Origin: Variovorax sp. PBL-E5
GTDB taxonomy: Bacteria; Pseudomonadota; Gammaproteobacteria; Burkholderiales; Burkholderiaceae_C
Length of the DNA: 64,000 bases
NCBI RefSeq assembly: GCF_901827185.1
Contig: NZ_LR594671.1
Location: forward strand, 2,728,001 to 2,792,000
Direction: 5' to 3'
This document shows positions 19,361 to 27,732 of this stretch, piece after piece. The notes under the pieces were generated by a model that saw nothing but the letters and a program-made list of their open reading frames with translations, ran no database searches and was not told the origin of the DNA. Position 1 is the stretch's first letter. Each line of letters begins with the position of its first letter. Both the position numbers and the translations under genes were made by a program.

Positions 19361-20307
19361 GTCCGAGACGGCACGGGTTGGATGCGAAGCTCCGGATCGT
19401 ACAGTCGGCGTCTCGCCGGCCGGCCCTTCGGGGCGCCGATGGCGGCGGTCTGCTCCAGCAGCCATTGGCGAAAGGCCTGCATCGCCTGGCTCTGCGGCCT
19501 GGACCGCAGGCGGGTGAGCCAATAGCTCCCGGTCATCACTTCGATCTCGAGCGGCCGCACCAGCCGCCCATCGGCCAGTTCCTGCGCGAACATCGAGGCC
19601 GGCGCGAGCGCCGCGCCGGCGCCCTGCATCGCGGCCTCCACCATGAGCCGCGAGGAATCGAAGACCGGCCCGCGAATCGCCGGGCATGCCATGCCGGCCG
19701 CAGCGAACCAGCCCGGCCAGTCGTCCGGGCGGTACGAACGCAGCAACGTCTCGTGGGCAAGGGCCTGCGGCCGCATGATGCGTGCCGCGACGGCGGGCGC
19801 GCACAGCACCGTCAGCGGCGCATCCGTCAGATGCTCGGCCTGCATCCCCTGCCAGGTGCCGTCGCCGAACCGGATCGCGAAGTCCAGCCCCTCGGCGGCG
19901 AGGTCGACGACATTGTTGTGCGTCATCAGCCGCAGGTCGATGAAGGGGCAGCTTTCCTGGAACAGCCGCAGGCGCGGGATCAGCCATCCGACCGCGAAGG
20001 TGCCCACCACGCCGACCGTGAGGACTTCGAAGAAATGGCCGTTGTCGAATTGCTGGATCACTGCTTCCATGCGGCCGAAGGCATCGACCAGCACCGGCAG
20101 CAGTGCATGCCCTTCGTCGCTGAGCGCGAGGCCGCGCGGCAACCTGCGAAAGAGCGCAACGCCCAGTCGCGCCTCCAGCCCGCGGACCTGCTGGCTCACC
20201 GCGGCCTGCGTCACGTTCAGCTCCGACGCCGCCAGCGTGAAGCTCAGATGGCGTGCGGAGGATTCGAAGGCGCGCAAGGCATTGAGCGGAAGGTGCGGGC
20301 GCGTCAT
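19357..20307 (-). CDS. ampR: LysR-family regulator, AmpR/GcvA type, divergent from the beta-lactamase gene
   Basis: Transcription regulator of 316 residues. The N-terminal winged helix-turn-helix is PLNALRAFESSARHLSFTLAA followed by TQAAVSQQVRGLE (residues about 5-42), which is the AmpR/GcvA pattern. The effector domain follows to about 295. Position and orientation next to a class A beta-lactamase gene argue for control of that gene, as AmpR does in response to muropeptides; this is inference. It overlaps the hydrolase gene by four bases, so it also leads that operon. Start chosen at TRPHLPLNAL, where the family normally begins; the frame is open 36 bases further. Confidence 0.85.
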   Translation of the reverse strand: MTRPHLPLNALRAFESSARHLSFTLAASELNVTQAAVSQQVRGLEARLGVALFRRLPRGLALSDEGHALLPVLVDAFGRMEAVIQQFDNGHFFEVLTVGVVGTFAVGWLIPRLRLFQESCPFIDLRLMTHNNVVDLAAEGLDFAIRFGDGTWQGMQAEHLTDAPLTVLCAPAVAARIMRPQALAHETLLRSYRPDDWPGWFAAAGMACPAIRGPVFDSSRLMVEAAMQGAGAALAPASMFAQELADGRLVRPLEIEVMTGSYWLTRLRSRPQSQAMQAFRQWLLEQTAAIGAPKGRPARRRLYDPELRIQPVPSRT

Positions 20308-20339
20308 CGTCGAGCTGGTAGTTTTTCTGGGGCGAGGCA

Positions 20340-20357
20340 ACAAATACTATCGTTTGT
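20340..20357. promoter_or_regulatory. Inverted repeat, candidate LysR/AmpR operator
   Basis: ACAAA-N8-TTTGT lies in the 98-base gap between the divergent ampR-like and beta-lactamase genes. Its length (18 bases with A/T-rich arms) and location suit a LysR-type binding site that controls both directions. No direct evidence for binding. Confidence 0.45.
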
Positions 20358-20405
20358 GCCGTCGATGCGGATCGCCGAAAGTCATTCGCTTTTCAGGACC
20401 CTTCC

Positions 20406-21272
20406 ATGATTCATCGACGTCAATTCTCCGCCGCACTGTTCGCATCCCTGGGCATGTCATCGCTCGCTCGCGCCGAATCTCTGGCCGATCTGCCGGCGCA
20501 GCTGGCAGAGATCGAGCGCGGCAGCGGCGGCCGGCTCGGCGTCGGCGTGCTCGACACCGCCACCGGACAGCGCGCCGGCCATCGCGAGGACGAGCGCTTC
20601 CCGATGTGCAGCACCTTCAAGCTGCTCGCTTCTGCGCTCGTGCTCGCGCGCGTCGACCGGCATGAAGAACGGCTGGAGCGCCGCGTGGTCTTCGGTGCGC
20701 GCGATCTGGTCGATGGTTCGCCGATCACCGGCCAGCACGCCGGCGGCAACGGCATGACGATGGCCGAACTCTGCGAAGCCGCCATCACGCGCAGCGACAA
20801 CACGGCCGGTAACATGCTGCTCGCCAGCTTCGGCGGACCGAAGGTGTTCACGACCTATGCGCGCTCGCTGGGCGACACGCTCACGCGGCTCGACCGGAAC
20901 GAGACCTCGCTCAACGAGGCCCGCCCGGGCGACCCGCGCGACACCACCACGCCCGCCGCCATGCTCGGCAACCTGCAAAAGATCCTCGTCGGCGATGCGC
21001 TGTCGCCCTCTTCGCGCGCGCAGCTGCTGCGCTGGCTCGACGCCAACAAGACCGGCGATGAACGGATGCGTGCGCGCCTGCCCGCGGGCTGGAAGGTCGG
21101 CGACAAGACCGGCTCCGGAGAACGCGGCGCGACCAACGACATCGGCATCCTGCGGCCGCCGGGTCGCGCACCGATCCTGGTCACCATCTATCTCACGGAA
21201 ACGGAGGCGCCGGCCAATGCGCGCAATGCCACGATCGCATCGGCCGGAGCGGCCATCGCAGGCTGGGTCTGA
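20406..21272 (+). CDS. bla: Class A beta-lactamase with twin-arginine-type signal peptide
   Basis: Periplasmic serine beta-lactamase of 288 residues. The signal peptide has an RRQFSAAL stretch that fits the Tat pathway and a cleavage site after ARA (residue 23). All class A elements are present: Ser69-Thr-Phe-Lys72 (Ambler 70-73), Ser130-Asp-Asn, Glu166 in ETSLN of the omega loop, and Lys234-Thr-Gly. A Cys precedes the active Ser, but Gly stands at the position where class A carbapenemases have the partner Cys238, so the disulfide is absent. It resembles chromosomal enzymes of soil betaproteobacteria and L2-type enzymes; spectrum unknown. Probably induced through the divergent LysR regulator. 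Confidence 0.95.
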   Translation: MIHRRQFSAALFASLGMSSLARAESLADLPAQLAEIERGSGGRLGVGVLDTATGQRAGHREDERFPMCSTFKLLASALVLARVDRHEERLERRVVFGARDLVDGSPITGQHAGGNGMTMAELCEAAITRSDNTAGNMLLASFGGPKVFTTYARSLGDTLTRLDRNETSLNEARPGDPRDTTTPAAMLGNLQKILVGDALSPSSRAQLLRWLDANKTGDERMRARLPAGWKVGDKTGSGERGATNDIGILRPPGRAPILVTIYLTETEAPANARNATIASAGAAIAGWV

Positions 21273-21285
21273 CGTCGCGCCGGAC

Positions 21286-21507
21286 TCAGCCCTTCTTGCC
21301 GCCGAACACCAGCAGCGCGCCGCCCACGACGATCGCCGCCACCCCGGCCCAGACCGGGAAGTCGACCTCCTGCTTTTCCTGCAGCGAGAGCTCGATCGGC
21401 CCGATCTTGGCCTGATGCGTTTCCTTGGTGAAGCTGAAGCCGCCCATGCCGAGGGCTGCAATGCCGGCCACGATCAGCACGAGGCCGACGATTCGAGTTG
21501 CATTCAT
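21286..21507 (-). CDS. Small two-helix membrane protein (DUF3185-like)
   Basis: The 73-residue protein has two hydrophobic helices (about 5-24 and 51-68) joined by a charged periplasmic or cytosolic loop with ETHQAKIGPIELSLQEKQEVDFP. The pattern resembles DUF3185 proteins, whose role is unknown. The start is fixed by a GGAGGA ribosome-binding site seven bases ahead of the ATG. It is convergent with bla, 13 bases apart, and follows the patatin gene on the same strand with a 46-base gap. Confidence 0.75.
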   Translation of the reverse strand: MNATRIVGLVLIVAGIAALGMGGFSFTKETHQAKIGPIELSLQEKQEVDFPVWAGVAAIVVGGALLVFGGKKG

Positions 21508-21553
21508 GAAGATCCTCCGTTGATGCACGCCCGACTGTAGCCGCGGCGCGCCC

Positions 21554-22624
21554 TCACAAGGGCAGCACGTCGCACGCGCTGCCCGCATGCAGCCATTGCG
21601 CGAACTCATCGGCCAGCTGGCGCGACGCGTCGGCTGCCGCGCGCCAGGCTTTCATGCGCGCGGATGCGTCGTTGCCATAGCGCACGAAGTCGTTGCGGTC
21701 CGGCAGCTTGCCGTTGGGCAGGCTCTTCACCCATGCGGGGTCCGGCGCCAGCAGCACCATGCGATCGAGAAAGCGGGTCGCGCCATGGCGCCACTTGAGG
21801 CCCTTGTCGAGCCAACCCGGCACCACGGCTTTCTGGAAATGGGGATAGAGCACGATGCCGTCGGCGTTGCCGTAGTCCAGGTGCAGGTGGTAGTCGGTGA
21901 TGCCGCCGTCCCAGTACGCGCCACGGGGGGCGCCGGGGATGTCGTGCACGGCCTCGAGCATGAAGGGGATCGAGCAGGAAGCCTGCAGCGCCAGCTCGAA
22001 ATTCAAGGGCATCAGTTCGACCTGCCGCGTGCGAAAGTCCCGCGTGCCGAAAGGCAGCACCGCACCCGGGCTGGAGAACACCACGCGTTCGAGCCATGCG
22101 CCCAGGCTGCGGCGATGCATGCTGTTGGAGAGGAAGGCGCCCAGGTAGCCGACCGGCGTGCGCGCCCTGCCCTCGCGCCCGAGGATGTGCCGGCCGCGCG
22201 AGGTGATCACATGCAGCCGATAGCGCGGGTGGCGCAGCACCTCGTCGACGCGGCCGCCGTAGAAGCTGCGCAGCCCTTCGCAGAACTGCGCGCTGACCTC
22301 TTTCGCGCTCAGACGTTTCTGGCCCGCCGGCACTTCGAAGTGCTGGTGGATGTAGCCGTGCTCGAACTGCTCGAAGGCCGTCTTCGGATCGTCGAGGCAG
22401 GCGTTGGCCAGTCGCCAGGCGCCGATCGATGCGCCGACCAGATCGACGGGCTGCGCCGATTGCGGCAGCCATTCGGAAAAAAGAAAGCGGTCGATCGGCC
22501 CGAGGATCAAGCCCTTGGGTCCACCCGCCGCGCCGGGAATGATGCGCACGTCCTGCGGCCGCAGCCCATGGGCCTCGATGTGCGCGCGCGCCGCGGGGCC
22601 GGCGTGGATGCGCAGCGCCTTCAT
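21554..22624 (-). CDS. Patatin-like phospholipase
   Basis: Ser-Asp dyad acyl hydrolase of 356 residues. The oxyanion motif GAAGGPKGL (about 31-39), the nucleophile Ser66 in GASIGAW and the catalytic Asp in WDGGITD identify the patatin fold. There is no signal peptide, so it is probably cytosolic or peripheral. The substrate would be membrane phospholipid or lysophospholipid. It lies nine bases downstream of tex and may be co-transcribed with it. Confidence 0.88.
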   Translation of the reverse strand: MKALRIHAGPAARAHIEAHGLRPQDVRIIPGAAGGPKGLILGPIDRFLFSEWLPQSAQPVDLVGASIGAWRLANACLDDPKTAFEQFEHGYIHQHFEVPAGQKRLSAKEVSAQFCEGLRSFYGGRVDEVLRHPRYRLHVITSRGRHILGREGRARTPVGYLGAFLSNSMHRRSLGAWLERVVFSSPGAVLPFGTRDFRTRQVELMPLNFELALQASCSIPFMLEAVHDIPGAPRGAYWDGGITDYHLHLDYGNADGIVLYPHFQKAVVPGWLDKGLKWRHGATRFLDRMVLLAPDPAWVKSLPNGKLPDRNDFVRYGNDASARMKAWRAAADASRQLADEFAQWLHAGSACDVLPL

Positions 22625-22633
22625 GCGCCCACT

Positions 22634-24988
22634 TTACTTGCGCAGGCCCTGCAGCTTGGCAAAGGCGGAAGCCATCTGCCCCGAAGGCTGCGGGCTGTTG
22701 TCGCGGCGCGGTCCCTGCTGCCCGCGCCCTGCCCCTTCGAAGCGGTTCTCGCGCGGACCATCGCGCCGCGACGGCGCGGCATCGAGCTTCATCGACAGCC
22801 CGATGCGCTTGCGCGCGACGTCGACCTCCATCACCTTGACCTTGACGATGTCGCCCGTCTTCACGACCTCGCGCGCATCGTTGACGAACTTGTGCGAGAG
22901 CTGGCTCACGTGCACCAGCCCGTCCTGGTGCACGCCGAGGTCGATGAAGGCGCCGAACTGGGCCACGTTGCTCACCGTGCCTTCGAGCACCATGCCTTCG
23001 ACCAGGTCCTTGATGTCGTCGACACCGTCGTTGAAGCGCGCCACCTTGAAGTCGGGTCGCGGGTCGCGGCCCGGCTTCTCGAGCTCGCCGAGGATGTCCT
23101 TGACGGTGATGACGCCGAATTTCTCGTTGGCGAACAGCTCGGGCCGCAGCGTCTTGAGCATCTCGGCGCGGCCCATCAGTTCGGCGATCGGCTTGCCGGT
23201 CTTCTCGATCATCTTTTCTACCACCGGGTAGGTTTCCGGATGCACGCCGGTCACGTCGAGCGGATTGGCGCCGCCGCGGATGCGCAGGAAGCCTGCGCTC
23301 TGTTCGAAGGTCTTGGCACCGAAGCCGCTCACGTCCAGCAATTGCTGCCGGCTCGCGAACGCACCATTGGCCTCGCGCCAGCGCACCACCGCCTTGGCCA
23401 CGCTGGCCGACAGGCCCGAGACGCGCGACAGCAGCGGCACGCTCGCGGTGTTGAGGTCGACGCCGACCGAGTTCACGCAGTCCTCGACCACCGCATGCAG
23501 CGTGCGCGCGAGCTCGCTCTGGTTCACGTCGTGCTGGTACTGGCCGACGCCGATCGACTTGGGATCGATCTTCACCAGCTCGGCCAGCGGATCCTGCAGC
23601 CGGCGTGCGATGCTCGCGGCACCGCGCAGGCTGACATCGACGTCGGGCATTTCCTGCGACGCGAATTCGCTCGCCGAATAGACCGAGGCGCCGGCCTCGC
23701 TGACCACCACCTTCTCGACGTTCACCGCCGGCGCGCCGGCCTGCTGCGTCATCTTTGCGAGCAGCTTGATCAGGTCGGCCGCCAGCTTGTCGGTCTCGCG
23801 GCTGGCGGTGCCGTTGCCGATCGCGATCAGGTTCACGCCGTGCCTGGCGCACAGTTTGCCGAGCGTGTGCAGCGAGCCTTCCCAATCCTTGCGCGGCTCG
23901 TGCGGGAACACGGTGGCGGTCTCGACCAGCTTGCCGGTCGCATCGACCACCGCCACCTTGACGCCGGTACGGATGCCCGGGTCCAGCCCCATCACGACGC
24001 GCGGGCCGGCGGGCGCCGCCAGCAGCAGGTCGCGCAGGTTGTCGGCGAAGACCTTGATCGCGACCTTCTCTGCCTCTTCGCGCAGCCGCGTGAAGAGGTC
24101 GCGCTCGGTCGACAGCGCGAGCTTGACGCGCCAGGTCCAGGCCACGCACTTGCGGATCAGATCGTCGGCCGGCCGGCCCGCATGACTCCATCCAAGGTGC
24201 AGCGCGATCCTGCCTTCGGCGATCGACGGCTTGCCCGGCTCGGGCTCGACCGGCAGCACCAGCTTGGCATCGAGGATGTCCTGCGCGCGGCCGCGGAACA
24301 CGGCCAGCGCACGGTGCGAAGGCACGCGGCCGATCGGCTCGTCGTAGTCGAAGTAGTCGCGGAACTTGGAGACGTCGGCGTTGTTCTCGTCCTTGCCGCT
24401 CATCAGGCTCGACTTGAGAAGGCCCTCGGCCCACAGCCATTCGCGCAGGCGCTGCACCAGCGGCGCATCTTCGGCCCAGCGCTCGGAGAGGATGTCGCGC
24501 ACGCCGTCGAGCACCAGCGCGACGGTCGAGAAATCGAGACCGTCGGCGGCCGGCTTGACGAAGGCCGCGGCTTCTTCCGCGGGGTTCAGCGTCGGCTCAG
24601 CGAAGAGCCTGTCGGCCAGCGGCTCGATGCCGGCCTCGCGCGCCATCTGGCCCTTGGTGCGGCGCCTCGGCTTGTAGGGCAGGTACAGGTCTTCGAGCTC
24701 CTGCTTGGTCGGCGCGGCCTCGACCGCGGCGCGCAACTCGGGCGTGAGCTTGCCCTGCTCCTCGATGCTTTTCAGCACGGCGGCGCGGCGGTCTTCGAGT
24801 TCGCGCAGATAGGACAGGCGCGCTTCGAGTTCGCGCAGCTGGATGTCGTCGAGGCCGTCGGTCGCCTCCTTGCGATAGCGTGCGATGAAGGGCACGGTGG
24901 CACCTCCGTCGAGCAGATCGACGGCGGCCTTCACCTGGTGCTCGCCGACCTTGATCTCGGCCGCGAGCTGGCGAATGATTTTCTGCAT
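22634..24988 (-). CDS. tex: Transcription accessory protein Tex (S1 RNA-binding)
   Basis: The 784-residue protein has the Tex architecture: N-terminal helical region, YqgF/RNase H-like domain (MGLDPGIRTGVKVAVVD near 330), helix-hairpin-helix motifs (about 500-570; VDLNTASVPLLSRVSGL) and a C-terminal S1 domain (about 640-715; GMVLEGTVSNVAQFGAFIDLGV), then a basic Gly/Arg-rich tail. Tex is the bacterial relative of Spt6 and binds RNA and affects transcription and toxin expression. The start is the ATG of MQKIIRQLA, where the family normally starts; the frame stays open almost 600 bases further upstream but without homology. Confidence 0.95.
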   Translation of the reverse strand: MQKIIRQLAAEIKVGEHQVKAAVDLLDGGATVPFIARYRKEATDGLDDIQLRELEARLSYLRELEDRRAAVLKSIEEQGKLTPELRAAVEAAPTKQELEDLYLPYKPRRRTKGQMAREAGIEPLADRLFAEPTLNPAEEAAAFVKPAADGLDFSTVALVLDGVRDILSERWAEDAPLVQRLREWLWAEGLLKSSLMSGKDENNADVSKFRDYFDYDEPIGRVPSHRALAVFRGRAQDILDAKLVLPVEPEPGKPSIAEGRIALHLGWSHAGRPADDLIRKCVAWTWRVKLALSTERDLFTRLREEAEKVAIKVFADNLRDLLLAAPAGPRVVMGLDPGIRTGVKVAVVDATGKLVETATVFPHEPRKDWEGSLHTLGKLCARHGVNLIAIGNGTASRETDKLAADLIKLLAKMTQQAGAPAVNVEKVVVSEAGASVYSASEFASQEMPDVDVSLRGAASIARRLQDPLAELVKIDPKSIGVGQYQHDVNQSELARTLHAVVEDCVNSVGVDLNTASVPLLSRVSGLSASVAKAVVRWREANGAFASRQQLLDVSGFGAKTFEQSAGFLRIRGGANPLDVTGVHPETYPVVEKMIEKTGKPIAELMGRAEMLKTLRPELFANEKFGVITVKDILGELEKPGRDPRPDFKVARFNDGVDDIKDLVEGMVLEGTVSNVAQFGAFIDLGVHQDGLVHVSQLSHKFVNDAREVVKTGDIVKVKVMEVDVARKRIGLSMKLDAAPSRRDGPRENRFEGAGRGQQGPRRDNSPQPSGQMASAFAKLQGLRK

Positions 24989-25090
24989 GTCTGGAGGAGC
25001 GTTCCTGGAGCGCGCCGCCGACGGGCCGGCGACGCAGGGCGGGTAAAGCGCGGAAGTTTGCCATAGGGCCCGCGGCGACAATGGCCCGGC

Positions 25091-25588
25091 ATGCGCATGC
25101 TCAAGAAACTCCTGGCCGCACTCGCCGCCGTCCTCCTCGTTCCGATCCTGCTGTTCGAGGAATGGGGTTGGGAACCGCTGGCCCGTGTCGTGGCGCAACT
25201 GACCCGCCTGCCCTTGTGGGCGCGCTTCGAACGCTGGCTCAGGTCCCTGCCGCCATGGGCTGCGCTGCTGGCGTTCTTCGTACCGATGGGGGTGTTGTTC
25301 CCGATCAAGCTGCTCGGGCTGTTCCTGCTCGGCGAAGGCCACGGACTGAGCGCGCTGTTGCTGCTGTTGGCGGCCAAGGTGATCGGCACCGCGATCGTGG
25401 CGCGGCTGTTCCAGCTGCTGGAGCCGACGCTGATGCGCATTCCGCTGTTCGCGCGCTGGTATCCGCGCTGGAAGACCTGGAAGGACCGCATGCTCTCGAT
25501 CGTGCGCGCGAGCGCGACCTGGCGTGTCGTGCGCCGCCTGAAGGATGGCGCACGCCGCCGGTGGCGCCAATGGCGCGGCACCGCCTGA
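25091..25588 (+). CDS. Membrane protein of unknown function
   Basis: The 165-residue protein has three hydrophobic segments (about 5-22, 56-80 and 85-103) and a strongly basic C-terminal tail rich in Arg and Trp. I do not recognise the family with certainty; similar bitopic or tritopic proteins sit next to tex in related genomes as I recall. It is divergent from tex with a gap of about 100 bases, and 62 bases before the DUF2239 gene, which has its own promoter. Function unknown. Confidence 0.75.
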   Translation: MRMLKKLLAALAAVLLVPILLFEEWGWEPLARVVAQLTRLPLWARFERWLRSLPPWAALLAFFVPMGVLFPIKLLGLFLLGEGHGLSALLLLLAAKVIGTAIVARLFQLLEPTLMRIPLFARWYPRWKTWKDRMLSIVRASATWRVVRRLKDGARRRWRQWRGTA

Positions 25589-25613
25589 TCCGCTGAATTT
25601 TCACCCGGGTAGA

Positions 25614-25642
25614 TTGCCAAGGGGTTTTTGTCCGGGTATTAT
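25614..25642 (+). promoter_or_regulatory. Sigma70-type promoter giving a predicted leaderless mRNA
   Basis: TTGCCA and TATTAT are separated by exactly 17 bases. The last base of the -10 box is only eight bases before the ATG of the DUF2239 gene, so transcription would start about at the start codon. No ribosome-binding site precedes that ATG. Confidence 0.6.
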
Positions 25643-25650
25643 TCGCGCCC

Positions 25651-26229
25651 ATGTCATCCCCCGCACCCGAATCCACCCTCACCGCTTTCGCGGGATTCCG
25701 GCGCATCGCGTCCGGCCCGCGCGCCGAGGTGATCGCCAAGCTGCGCAAGCTGCGCCGCCATGCCGAGGACGCGGCACCCTTCGTGTTCGACGACGCCACG
25801 GGCGACCGTCTCGACCTCGATCTGCGCCACGGCCCTGCGCCCGCAGCGGCCGCCACGCCATCCGAAGGACAAACGGCGCGCGGCGTCGGCCGCCCACGCC
25901 TGGGCGTGGTGGCGCGCGAGGTCACGCTGTTGCCGCGCCATTGGGAATGGCTCGGCCGCCAGCCCGGCGGCGCCTCGGTGGCGTTGCGGCGCCTGGTCGA
26001 CGAGGCCCGCCGAGTGCATGCCGGCCGCGACGCCGAACGCGGCGCGCGCGAAGCCACCTACCGCTTCATGACCGCGATCGCGGGCGACCTGCCGGGTTTC
26101 GAGGACGCGACCCGCGCGCTCTTCGCCGGCGATCGTTCGCGTTTCGATGAACTCGTCGCGCCCTGGCCCCAGGATTTGCGCACTCACCTTCACAAGCTTG
26201 CCGCCGCGGCCTGGAGCGCCGCATCATGA
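25651..26229 (+). CDS. DUF2239 family protein
   Basis: The 192-residue protein matches the DUF2239 pattern: N-terminal TLTAFAGFRRIASG, a middle GRPRLGVVAREVTLLPRHWEWL and a C-terminal helical half with FMTAIAGDLPGFEDATRALFAGD. DUF2239 has no established function; the middle segment resembles the class of small DNA-associated or resistance-linked proteins, but that is unproven. Its stop overlaps the start of the MATE transporter gene (ATGA), so the two are co-expressed, which hints at a shared stress or efflux role. No ribosome-binding site before the ATG. Confidence 0.88.
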   Translation: MSSPAPESTLTAFAGFRRIASGPRAEVIAKLRKLRRHAEDAAPFVFDDATGDRLDLDLRHGPAPAAAATPSEGQTARGVGRPRLGVVAREVTLLPRHWEWLGRQPGGASVALRRLVDEARRVHAGRDAERGAREATYRFMTAIAGDLPGFEDATRALFAGDRSRFDELVAPWPQDLRTHLHKLAAAAWSAAS

Positions 26230-27725
26230 AAGGACCCACCCTGACCCCCGACGCCGCCCTCGACCCCGAAGACATCCAGCACGCCGGCGAGATCGCCGCA
26301 CCGCCCGCGACGGTGGCCGACCCCGTGCCACCGCCGATCGCGCCGCAAGCCAACGCCAACCGGCACGCCGCAGCGATGGCGTCCAACAAGCCGCTATGGC
26401 AGACCTTCCTGCTGTTCCTCGCGCCCATGCTGCTGAGCAACATCCTTCAATCGCTGTCGGGCACGCTCAACAACGTCTACCTCGGTCAGATGATCGGCGT
26501 CGGCGCGATGGCGGCGGTGTCGAGCTTCTTTCCGATGATGTTCTTCTTCATCGCCTTCACCATCGGTCTCGGCGCCGGTGCGTCGGTGCTGATCGGCCAG
26601 GCCTGGGGCGCGCGCGAACTCGACAAGGCGCGCGCGGTCGCCGGCACCACGCTCACGGTGGGCGTGCTGTTCGGCCTGTGCGTGGCGGTGTTCGGCGGCG
26701 CCTTCACGCAGCCGATGCTGGCCGCGCTGGGCACGCCGGCCGACATCCTGCCGGACGCCACGCGCTATGCACGCATCATCCTGATCGCGATGCCGGGCCT
26801 GTTCGTGTTCCTGCTTTCGACCGCGATGCTGCGCGGCGTCGGCGACACGGTGGCGCCGCTCTACACGCTCTTGATCTCGACCGGGCTCGGCGTCGTCATC
26901 ACGCCGGCGCTGATCCGCGGCTGGTTCGGCCTGCCGCAGCTCGGCGTGGCCAGCGGTGCCAGCGCGACCGTGGTCGCGTTCGTGGTGGCGACCACCTGGC
27001 TGGCCTTCCATCTACGGCGCAAGAAGAGCCCGCTCGCGCCCGATGCCGATTTCGTTCGGCACCTGCGCGTGCGGCCAAAGCTGCTGCTGGCGGTGCTCAA
27101 GGTCGGCGTGCCCACCGGCGTGCAGATGATCGTGGTGTCGCTGGCCGAACTCGTGCTGCTGTCCTTCGTCAACAGCTACGGCTCCAATGCGACGGCGGCC
27201 TATGGCGCGGTGAACCAGGTGGTGGCCTACGTGCAGTTCCCGGCGATCTCGATCGCGATCACGGCCTCGATCCTGGGTGCGCAGGCCATCGGCGCCGGAC
27301 AGGTGCAGCGCCTGGGCGCCATCACGCGCACGGCGCTGCTGATGAACCTGGTGCTCACCGGTGCGCTGGTGCTGCTGGGCTACCTGTTCTCGCGTTCGCT
27401 GATGGGCTTCTTCATCACCAGCGATCCGGTGATCGAGGTCGCGCAGACGCTGCTGCACATCATGCTGTGGAGCACGGTGATCTTCGGCATGGGCTCGGCG
27501 TTGTCGGGGATCATGCGCGCCAGCGGTTCGGTGCTGGTGCCGACCTCGATCTCGATCTTCTGCATCGCGCTGATCGAGGTGCCGGTGGCGTGGTGGTTCA
27601 GCCATCGCATCGGCCTCAACGGCATCTGGATCGCCTACCCGGCGGCCTTCATCTCGATGCTGACGCTGCAGGCCTGCTACTACCGCTTCGTGTGGCGCAA
27701 GAAGGCGATCCGCAGGCTGATCTGA
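26226..27725 (+). CDS. MATE family efflux transporter
   Basis: Inner-membrane Na+- or H+-coupled exporter of drugs and cations. The 499-residue protein has a Pro/Ala-rich cytosolic N-terminus (about 1-50), then twelve hydrophobic segments with MATE features (AAVSSFFPMMFFFIAFTIGLGAGASVLIGQ, shown here in part as GAGASVLIGQAWGA at about 117-130; ATAAYGAVNQVVAY in the second half). The start overlaps the DUF2239 stop. Substrate unknown. Confidence 0.93.
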   Translation: MKGPTLTPDAALDPEDIQHAGEIAAPPATVADPVPPPIAPQANANRHAAAMASNKPLWQTFLLFLAPMLLSNILQSLSGTLNNVYLGQMIGVGAMAAVSSFFPMMFFFIAFTIGLGAGASVLIGQAWGARELDKARAVAGTTLTVGVLFGLCVAVFGGAFTQPMLAALGTPADILPDATRYARIILIAMPGLFVFLLSTAMLRGVGDTVAPLYTLLISTGLGVVITPALIRGWFGLPQLGVASGASATVVAFVVATTWLAFHLRRKKSPLAPDADFVRHLRVRPKLLLAVLKVGVPTGVQMIVVSLAELVLLSFVNSYGSNATAAYGAVNQVVAYVQFPAISIAITASILGAQAIGAGQVQRLGAITRTALLMNLVLTGALVLLGYLFSRSLMGFFITSDPVIEVAQTLLHIMLWSTVIFGMGSALSGIMRASGSVLVPTSISIFCIALIEVPVAWWFSHRIGLNGIWIAYPAAFISMLTLQACYYRFVWRKKAIRRLI

Positions 27726-27732
27726 GGAGCGC

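Noticed and set aside
20406..21272. Carbapenemase (KPC/SME-like) identity suggested by Cys before the active Ser
   Set aside because: The partner Cys238 that defines that group is Gly here, and no other carbapenemase feature is visible.
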